Shown piece by piece: positions 54,201 through 64,000 of a stretch of 64,000 nt of DNA. Made by a program: the position numbers and the translations under genes. The notes under the pieces are model-generated. The model saw nothing but the letters and a program-made list of their open reading frames with translations, ran no database searches and was not told the DNA's origin. Each line of letters opens with the position of its first letter. Position 1 is the stretch's first letter. Source of the DNA: Strigamia acuminata (taxonomy: Eukaryota > Arthropoda > Chilopoda > Geophilomorpha > Linotaeniidae); assembly GCA_949358305.1 (NCBI GenBank), contig OX442314.1, positions 65,543,369 through 65,607,368 of the forward strand, written 5' to 3'.

Positions 54201-57200
54201 TCTAAAACTTACATTAGAGCCTTCTACTAAGGTTTAAACACTATTTCTAAACATTCAGAGACATTGGTCTTGTGGTGTTTGTGCTAAGTCAACTGTGATG
54301 AGATCAAAAGTCTATTCTCCCAAATCATTGGTTGGATGTTTCTAAAATTTACATTGGAGCCTTCTACTAAGGTTTAAACACTATTTCTGAACATTCAGAG
54401 ACATTGGTCTTGTGGTGTTTGTGCTAAGTCAACTGTGATGAGATCAAAAGTCTATTCTCCTAAATCAATGGTTGAATGTTTCTAAAACTTACATTGGAGC
54501 CTTCTACTAAGGTTTAAACACTATTTCTGAACATTCAGAGACATTGGACTTGTGGTGTTTGTGCTAAGTCAACTGTGATGAGATCAAAAGTCTATTCTCC
54601 CAAATCATTGGTTGGATGTTTCTAAAACTTACATTGGAGCCTTCTACTAAGGTTTAAACACTATTTCTGAACATTCAGAGACATTGGTGTTTGTGCTAAG
54701 TCAACTGCGATCTGAAATGAGCTCAAAATTTTTTTTTCAAAATTTATTGCTTGGGTGTTGCTAAAACTTACATCTACAAAGGTTTAAACACTATTTATAA
54801 ACATTCAGACACATTGGACTTGTGGTGTTTGTGCTAAGTCAACTGTGATTAGATCAAAAGTCTATTCTCCCAAATCATTGGTTGGATGTCTCTAAAACTT
54901 ACATTGGAGCCTTCTACTAAGGTTTAAACACTATTTCTGAACATTCAGAGACATTGGTCTTGTGGTGTTTGTGCTAAGTCAACTGTGATGAGATCAAAAG
55001 TCTATTCTCCCAAATCATTGGTTGGATGTTTCTAAAACTTACATTGGAGCCTTCTACTAAGGTTTAAACACTATTTCTGAACATTCAGAGACATTGGTCT
55101 TGTGGTGTTTGTGCTAAGTCAACTGTGATGAGATCAAAAGTCTATTCTCCTAAATCAATGGTTGAATGTTTCTAAAACTTACATTGGAGCCTTCTACTAA
55201 GGTTTAAACACTATTTCTGAACATTCAGAGACATTGGACTTGTGGTGTTTGTGCTAAGTCAACTGTGATGAGATCAAAAGTCTATTCTCCCAAATCATTG
55301 GTTGGATGTTTCTAAAACTTACATTGGAGCCTTCTACTAAGGTTTAAACACTATTTCTGAACATTCAGAGACATTGGTGTTTGTGCTAAGTCAACTGCGA
55401 TCTGAAATGAGCTCAAAATTTTTTTTTCAAAATTTATTGCTTGGGTGTTGCTAAAACTTACATCTACAAAGGTTTAAACACTATTTATAAACATTCAGAC
55501 ACATTGGACTTGTGGTGTTTGTGCTAAGTCAACTGTGATGAGATCAAAAGTCTATTCTCCCAAATCATTGGTTGAATGTTTCTAAAACTTACATTAGAGC
55601 CTTCTACTAAAGTTTAAACACTATTTCTAAACATTCAGAGACATTGGTCTTGTGGTGTTTGTGCTAAGTCAACTGTGATTAGATCAAAAGTCTATTCTCC
55701 CAAATCATTGGTTGGATGTCTCTAAAACTTACATTGGAGCCTTCTACTAAGGTTTAAACACTATTTCTGAACATTCAGAGACATTGGTCTTGTGGTGTTT
55801 GTGCTAAGTCAACTGTGATGAGATCAAAAGTCTATTCTCCCAAATCATTGGTTGGATGTTTCTAAAACTTACATTGGAGCCTTCTACTAAGGTTTAAACA
55901 CTATTTCTGAACATTCAGAGACATTGGTCTTGTGGTGTTTGTGCTAAGTCAACTGTGATGAGATCAAAAGTCTATTCTCCTAAATCAATGGTTGAATGTT
56001 TCTAAAACTTACATTGGAGCCTTCTACTAAGGTTTAAACACTATTTCTGAACATTCAGAGACATTGGACTTGTGGTGTTTGTGCTAAGTCAACTGTGATG
56101 AGATTAAAAGTCTATTCTCCCAAATCATTGGTTGGATGTTTCTAAAACTTACATTGGAGCCTTCTACTAAGGTTTAAACACTATTTCTGAACATTCAGAG
56201 ACATTGGACTTGTGGTGTTTGTGCTAAGTCAACTGTGATGAGATCAAAAGTCTATTCTCCCAAATCATTGGTTGGATGTTTCTAAAACTTACATTGGAGC
56301 CTTCTACTAAGGTTTAAACACTATTTCTGAACATTCAGAGACATTGGTGTTTGTGCTAAGTCAACTGCGATCTGAAATGAGCTCAAAATTTTTTTTTCAA
56401 AATTTATTGCTTGGGTGTTGCTAAAACTTACATTTAAGGCTTCTACAAAGGTTTAAACACTATTTATAAACATTCAGACACATTGGACTTGTGGTGTTTG
56501 TGCTAAGTCAACTGTGATGAGATCAAAAGTCTATTCTCCCAAATCATTGGTTGGATGTTTCTAAAACTTACATTGGAGCCTTCTACTAAGGTTTAAACAC
56601 TATTTCTGAACATTCAGAGACATTGGTCTTGTGGTGTTTGTGCTAAGTCAACTGTGATGAGATCAAAAGTCTATTCTCCTAAATCAATAGTTGAATGTTT
56701 CTAAAACTTACATTAGAGCCTTCTACTAAGGTTTAAACACTATTTCTGAACATTCAGAGACATTGGACTTGTGGTGTTTCTGCTAAGTCAACTATGATGA
56801 GATCAAAAGTCTATTCTCCCAAATCATTGGTTGGATGTTTCTAAAACTTACATTGGAGCCTTCTACTAAGGTTTAAACACTATTTCTGAACATTCAGAGA
56901 CATTGGTCTTGTGGTGTTTGTGCTAAGTCAACTGTGATGAGATCAAAAGTCTATTCTCCCAAATCATTGGTTGGATGTTTCTAAAACTTACATTGGAGCC
57001 TTCTACTAAGGTTTAAACACTATTTCTGAACATTCAGAGACATTGGTCTTGTGGTGTTTGTGCTAAGTCAACTGTGATTAGATCAAAAGTCTATTCTCCC
57101 AAATCATTGGTTGGATGTCTCTAAAACTTACATTGGAGCCTTCTACTAAGGTTTAAACACTATTTCTGAACATTCAGAGACATTGGACTTGTGGTGTTTG

Positions 57201-60200
57201 TGCTAAGTCAACTGTGATGAGATCAAAAGTCTATTCTCCCAAATCATTGGTTGGATGTTTCTAAAATTTACATTGGAGCCTTCTACTAAGGTTTAAACAC
57301 TATTTCTGAACATTCAGAGACATTGGTCTTGTGGTGTTTGTGCTAAGTCAACTGTGATGAGATCAAAAGTCTATTCTCCTAAATCAATGGTTGAATGTTT
57401 CTAAAACTTACATTGGAGCCTTCTACTAAGGTTTAAACACTATTTCTGAACATTCAGAGACATTGGACTTGTGGTGTTTGTGCTAAGTCAACTGTGATGA
57501 GATCAAAAGTCTATTCTCCCAAATCATTGGTTGGATGTTTCTAAAACTTACATTGGAGCCTTCTACTAAGGTTTAAACACTATTTCTGAACATTCAGAGA
57601 CATTGGTGTTTGTGCTAAGTCAACTGCGATCTGAAATGAGCTCAAAATTTTTTTTTCAAAATTTATTGCTTGGGTGTTGCTAAAACTTACATCTACAAAG
57701 GTTTAAACACTATTTATAAACATTCAGACACATTGGACTTGTGGTGTTTGTGCTAAGTCAACTGTGATTAGATCAAAAGTCTATTCTCCCAAATCATTGG
57801 TTGGATGTCTCTAAAACTTACATTGGAGCCTTCTACTAAGGTTTAAACACTATTTCTGAACATTCAGAGACATTGGTCTTGTGGTGTTTGTGCTAAGTCA
57901 ACTGTGATGAGATCAAAAGTCTATTCTCCCAAATCATTGGTTGGATGTTTCTAAAACTTACATTGGAGCCTTCTACTAAGGTTTAAACACTATTTCTGAA
58001 CATTCAGAGACATTGGTCTTGTGGTGTTTGTGCTAAGTCAACTGTGATGAGATCAAAAGTCTATTCTCCTAAATCAATGGTTGAATGTTTCTAAAACTTA
58101 CATTGGAGCCTTCTACTAAGGTTTAAACACTATTTCTGAACATTCAGAGACATTGGACTTGTGGTGTTTGTGCTAAGTCAACTGTGATGAGATCAAAAGT
58201 CTATTCTCCCAAATCATTGGTTGGATGTTTCTAAAACTTACATTGGAGCCTTCTACTAAGGTTTAAACACTATTTCTGAACATTCAGAGACATTGGTGTT
58301 TGTGCTAAGTCAACTGCGATCTGAAATGAGCTCAAAATTTTTTTTTCAAAATTTATTGCTTGGGTGTTGCTAAAACTTACATCTACAAAGGTTTAAACAC
58401 TATTTATAAACATTCAGACACATTGGACTTGTGGTGTTTGTGCTAAGTCAACTGTGATGAGATCAAAAGTCTATTCTCCCAAATCATTGGTTGAATGTTT
58501 CTAAAACTTACATTAGAGCCTTCTACTAAGGTTTAAACACTATTTCTAAACATTCAGAGACATTGGTCTTGTGGTGTTTGTGCTAAGTCAACTGTGATTA
58601 GATCAAAAGTCTATTCTCCCAAATCATTGGTTGGATGTCTCTAAAACTTACATTGGAGCCTTCTACTAAGGTTTAAACACTATTTCTGAACATTCAGAGA
58701 CATTGGTCTTGTGGTGTTTGTGCTAAGTCAACTGTGATGAGATCAAAAGTCTATTCTCCCAAATCATTGGTTGGATGTTTCTAAAACTTACATTGGAGCC
58801 TTCTACTAAGGTTTAAACACTATTTCTGAACATTCAGAGACATTGGTCTTGTGGTGTTTGTGCTAAGTCAACTGTGATGAGATCAAAAGTCTATTCTCCT
58901 AAATCAATGGTTGAATGTTTCTAAAACTTACATTGGAGCCTTCTACTAAGGTTTAAACACTATTTCTGAACATTCAGAGACATTGGACTTGTGGTGTTTG
59001 TGCTAAGTCAACTGTGATGAGATCAAAAGTCTATTCTCCCAAATCATTGGTTGGATGTTTCTAAAACTTACATTGGAGCCTTCTACTAAGGTTTAAACAC
59101 TATTTCTGAACATTCAGAGACATTGGACTTGTGGTGTTTGTGCTAAGTCAACTGTGATGAGATCAAAAGTCTATTCTCCCAAATCATTGGTTGGATGTTT
59201 CTAAAACTTACATTGGAGCCTTCTACTAAGGTTTAAACACTATTTCTGAACATTCAGAGACATTGGTGTTTGTGCTAAGTCAACTGCGATCTGAAATGAG
59301 CTCAAAATTTTTTTTTCAAAATTTATTGCTTGGGTGTTGCTAAAACTTACATTTAAGGCTTCTACAAAGGTTTAAACACTATTTATAAACATTCAGACAC
59401 ATTGGACTTGTGGTGTTTGTGCTAAGTCAACTGTGATGAGATCAAAAGTCTATTCTCCCAAACCATTGGTTGGATGTTTCTAAAACTTACATTGGAGCCT
59501 TCTACTAAGGTTTAAACACTATTTCTGAACATTCAGAGACATTGGACTTGTGGTGTTTCTGCTAAGTCAACTGTGATGAGATCAAAAGTCTATTCTCCCA
59601 AATCATTGGTTGGATGTATCTAAAACTTACATTGGAGCCTTCTACTAAGGTTTAAACACTATTTCTGAACATTCAGAGACATTGGTCTTGTGGTGTTTGT
59701 GCTAAGTCAACTGTGATGAGATCAAAAGTCTATTCTCCCAAATCATTGGTTGGATGTTTCTAAAACTTACATTGGAGCCTTCTACTAAGGTTTAAACACT
59801 ATTTCTGAACATTCAGAGACATTGGTCTTGTGGTGTTTGTGCTAAGTCAACTGTGATTAGATCAAAAGTCTATTCTCCCAAATCATTGGTTGGATGTCTC
59901 TAAAACTTACATTGGAGCCTTCTACTAAGGTTTAAACACTATTTCTGAACATTCAGAGACATTGGACTTGTGGTGTTTGTGCTAAGTCAACTGTGATGAG
60001 ATCAAAAGTCTATTCTCCCAAATCATTGGTTGGATGTTTCTAAAATTTACATTGGAGCCTTCTACTAAGGTTTAAACACTATTTCTGAACATTCAGAGAC
60101 ATTGGTCTTGTGGTGTTTGTGCTAAGTCAACTGTGATGAGATCAAAAGTCTATTCTCCTAAATCAATGGTTGAATGTTTCTAAAACTTACATTGGAGCCT

Positions 60201-63200
60201 TCTACTAAGGTTTAAACACTATTTCTGAACATTCAGAGACATTGGACTTGTGGTGTTTGTGCTAAGTCAACTGTGATGAGATCAAAAGTCTATTCTCCCA
60301 AATCATTGGTTGGATGTTTCTAAAACTTACATTGGAGCCTTCTACTAAGGTTTAAACACTATTTCTGAACATTCAGAGACATTGGTGTTTGTGCTAAGTC
60401 AACTGCGATCTGAAATGAGCTCAAAATTTTTTTTTCAAAATTTATTGCTTGGGTGTTGCTAAAACTTACATCTACAAAGGTTTAAACACTATTTATAAAC
60501 ATTCAGACACATTGGACTTGTGGTGTTTGTGCTAAGTCAACTGTGATTAGATCAAAAGTCTATTCTCCCAAATCATTGGTTGGATGTCTCTAAAACTTAC
60601 ATTGGAGCCTTCTACTAAGGTTTAAACACTATTTCTGAACATTCAGAGACATTGGTCTTGTGGTGTTTGTGCTAAGTCAACTGTGATGAGATCAAAAGTC
60701 TATTCTCCCAAATCATTGGTTGGATGTTTCTAAAACTTACATTGGAGCCTTCTACTAAGGTTTAAACACTATTTCTGAACATTCAGAGACATTGGTCTTG
60801 TGGTGTTTGTGCTAAGTCAACTGTGATGAGATCAAAAGTCTATTCTCCTAAATCAATGGTTGAATGTTTCTAAAACTTACATTGGAGCCTTCTACTAAGG
60901 TTTAAACACTATTTCTGAACATTCAGAGACATTGGACTTGTGGTGTTTGTGCTAAGTCAACTGTGATGAGATCAAAAGTCTATTCTCCCAAATCATTGGT
61001 TGGATGTTTCTAAAACTTACATTGGAGCCTTCTACTAAGGTTTAAACACTATTTCTGAACATTCAGAGACATTGGTGTTTGTGCTAAGTCAACTGCGATC
61101 TGAAATGAGCTCAAAATTTTTTTTTCAAAATTTATTGCTTGGGTGTTGCTAAAACTTACATCTACAAAGGTTTAAACACTATTTATAAACATTCAGACAC
61201 ATTGGACTTGTGGTGTTTGTGCTAAGTCAACTGTGATGAGATCAAAAGTCTATTCTCCCAAATCATTGGTTGAATGTTTCTAAAACTTACATTAGAGCCT
61301 TCTACTAAGGTTTAAACACTATTTCTAAACATTCAGAGACATTGGTCTTGTGGTGTTTGTGCTAAGTCAACTGTGATTAGATCAAAAGTCTATTCTCCCA
61401 AATCATTGGTTGGATGTCTCTAAAACTTACATTGGAGCCTTCTACTAAGGTTTAAACACTATTTCTGAACATTCAGAGACATTGGTCTTGTGGTGTTTGT
61501 GCTAAGTCAACTGTGATGAGATCAAAAGTCTATTCTCCCAAATCATTGGTTGGATGTTTCTAAAACTTACATTGGAGCCTTCTACTAAGGTTTAAACACT
61601 ATTTCTGAACATTCAGAGACATTGGTCTTGTGGTGTTTGTGCTAAGTCAACTGTGATGAGATCAAAAGTCTATTCTCCTAAATCAATGGTTGAATGTTTC
61701 TAAAACTTACATTGGAGCCTTCTACTAAGGTTTAAACACTATTTCTGAACATTCAGAGACATTGGACTTGTGGTGTTTGTGCTAAGTCAACTGTGATGAG
61801 ATCAAAAGTCTATTCTCCCAAATCATTGGTTGGATGTTTCTAAAACTTACATTGGAGCCTTCTACTAAGGTTTAAACACTATTTCTGAACATTCAGAGAC
61901 ATTGGTGTTTGTGCTAAGTCAACTGCGATCTGAAATGAGCTCAAAATTTTTTTTTCAAAATTTATTGCTTGGGTGTTGCTAAAACTTACATTTAAGGCTT
62001 CTACAAAGGTTTAAACACTATTTATAAACATTCAGACACATTGGACTTGTGGTGTTTGTGCTAAGTCAACTGTGATGAGATCAAAAGTCTATTCTCCCAA
62101 ATCATTGGTTGGATGTTTCTAAAACTTACATTGGAGCCTTCTACTAAGGTTTAAACACTATTTCTGAACATTCAGAGACATTGGTCTTGTGGTGTTTGTG
62201 CTAAGTCAACTGTGATGAGATCAAAAGTCTATTCTCCTAAATCAATGGTTGAATGTTTCTAAAACTTACATTAGAGCCTTCTACTAAGGTTTAAACACTA
62301 TTTCTGAACATTCAGAGACATTGGACTTGTGGTGTTTCTGCTAAGTCAACTATGATGAGATCAAAAGTCTATTCTCCCAAATCATTGGTTGGATGTTTCT
62401 AAAACTTACATTGGAGCCTTCTACTAAGGTTTAAACACTATTTCTGAACATTCAGAGACATTGGTCTTGTGGTGTTTGTGCTAAGTCAACTGTGATGAGA
62501 TCAAAAGTCTATTCTCCCAAATCATTGGTTGGATGTTTCTAAAACTTACATTGGAGCCTTCTACTAAGGTTTAAACACTATTTCTGAACATTCAGAGACA
62601 TTGGTCTTGTGGTGTTTGTGCTAAGTCAACTGTGATTAGATCAAAAGTCTATTCTCCCAAATCATTGGTTGGATGTCTCTAAAACTTACATTGGAGCCTT
62701 CTACTAAGGTTTAAACACTATTTCTGAACATTCAGAGACATTGGTCTTGTGGTGTTTGTGCTAAGTCAACTGTGATGAGATCAAAAGTCTATTCTCCCAA
62801 ATCATTGGTTGGATGTTTCTAAAATTTACATTGGAGCCTTCTACTAAGGTTTAAACACTATTTCTGAACATTCAGAGACATTGGTCTTGTGGTGTTTGTG
62901 CTAAGTCAACTGTGATGAGATCAAAAGTCTATTCTCCTAAATCAATGGTTGAATGTTTCTAAAACTTATATTGGAGCCTTCTACTAAGGTTTAAACACTA
63001 TTTCTGAACATTCAGAGACATTGGACTTGTGGTGTTTGTGCTAAGTCAACTGTGATGAGATCAAAAGTCTATTCTCCCAAATCATTGGTTGGATGTTTCT
63101 AAAACTTACATTGGAGCCTTCTACTAAGGTTTAAACACTATTTCTGAACATTCAGAGACATTGGACTTGTGGTGTTTGTGCTAAGTCAACTGTGATGAGA

Positions 63201-64000
63201 TCAAAAGTCTATTCTCCCAAATCATTGGTTGGATGTTTCTAAAACTTACATTGGAGCCTTCTACTAAGGTTTAAACACTATTTCTGAACATTCAGAGACA
63301 TTGGTGTTTGTGCTAAGTCAACTGTGATGAGATCAAAAGTCTATTCTCCCAAATCATTGGTTGGATGTTTCTAAAACTTACATTGGAGCCTTCTACTAAG
63401 GTTTAAACACTATTTCTGAACATTCAGAGATATTGGACTTGTGGTGTTTGTGCTAAGTCAACTGTGATGAGATCAAAAGTCTATTCTCCCAAATCATTGG
63501 TTGGATGTTTCTAAAACTTACATTGGAGCCTTCTACTAAGGTTTAAACACTATTTCTGAACATTCAGAGACATTGGTGTTTGTGCTAAGTCAACTGCGAT
63601 CTGAAATGAGCTCAAAATTTTTTTTTCAAAATTTATTGCTTGGGTGTTGCTAAAACTTACATCTACAAAGGTTTAAACACTATTTATAAACATTCAGACA
63701 CATTGGACTTGTGGTGTTTGTGCTAAGTCAACTGTGATTAGATCAAAAGTCTATTCTCCCAAATCATTGGTTGGATGTCTCTAAAACTTACATTGGAGCC
63801 TTCTACTAAGGTTTAAACACTATTTCTGAACATTCAGAGACATTGGTCTTGTGGTGTTTGTGCTAAGTCAACTGTGATGAGATCAAAAGTCTATTCTCCC
63901 AAATCATTGGTTGGATGTTTCTAAAACTTACATTGGAGCCTTCTACTAAGGTTTAAACACTATTTCTGAACATTCAGAGACATTGGTCTTGTGGTGTTTG
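48298..64000. repeat. 140-bp satellite array, right segment
   Basis: About 112 monomers running to the window end, same types and order as 33512-39183. Long poly-T monomers, one per higher-order unit, start at about 49421, 52341, 56360, 59279 and 61918, giving spacings of 2920, 4019, 2919 and 2639 bp. Spacing from 36004 to 49421, after removing E and its duplication, is 4299 bp. Copies differ from each other by very few bases. Confidence 0.98.

Noticed and set aside
33512-64000. CRISPR array (regular repeats)
   Set aside because: The repeats are contiguous 132-147 bp monomers without unique spacers, in an animal-type genome with BEL elements. It is a satellite.

Overview
The window is metazoan repetitive DNA and I see no host gene in it. 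BEL/Pao LTR retrotransposons, which are restricted to animals, lie nested inside a long AT-rich tandem satellite. Compact 60-70 bp intron-like stretches, an AT-rich base composition and the BEL/Pao types suggest an invertebrate such as an arthropod, but the species cannot be named from the sequence. The setting looks like centromeric or pericentromeric heterochromatin.

Layout. (1) 1-8792: element A, a minus-strand BEL/Pao element cut by the left edge. It lies inside a diverged related LTR, F (8793-10246). (2) 10247-10458: a short piece of satellite. (3) 10459-33511: element D, a large minus-strand element with about 4.9 kb of interior and no recognisable polymerase, inserted in the satellite with the 4-bp duplication GTCA. 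Two younger elements sit in its left LTR: C (10462-15796, minus, non-autonomous, duplication ATGT) and B (17341-26671, plus, full length, near-identical to A). (4) 33512-39183: satellite. (5) 39184-48297: element E, an intact minus-strand BEL/Pao element of a second family, in the satellite with duplication GACT. (6) 48298-64000: satellite to the window end. The order of events is satellite, then D, then C and B; and F, then A. E is independent.

A, B and E each carry one uninterrupted Gag-Pol frame (1746, 1746 and 1757 codons from ATG). Each has Gag, three zinc knuckles, aspartic protease, reverse transcriptase, RNase H and integrase, with all catalytic residues visible. Their paired LTRs look identical by eye, so they are recent insertions and could be active. 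C and D have no enzymes but keep LTRs, a primer-binding site and element-like ends, so they probably depend on enzymes of elements like A, B or E. The primer sites all derive from one tRNA 3' end that fits tRNA-His.

The satellite has a ~140 bp monomer with almost no CpG. Monomer types are arranged in a modular higher-order repeat of 21 monomers (about 2.92 kb), with a longer 31-monomer form (about 4.30 kb).

The least expected signals are: small intron-containing reading frames on the antisense strand of three different LTRs; hairpins at LTR tips; insertion of four of the five elements into small inverted repeats; and short insertions within the primer-binding sites. All LTR comparisons were made by eye.
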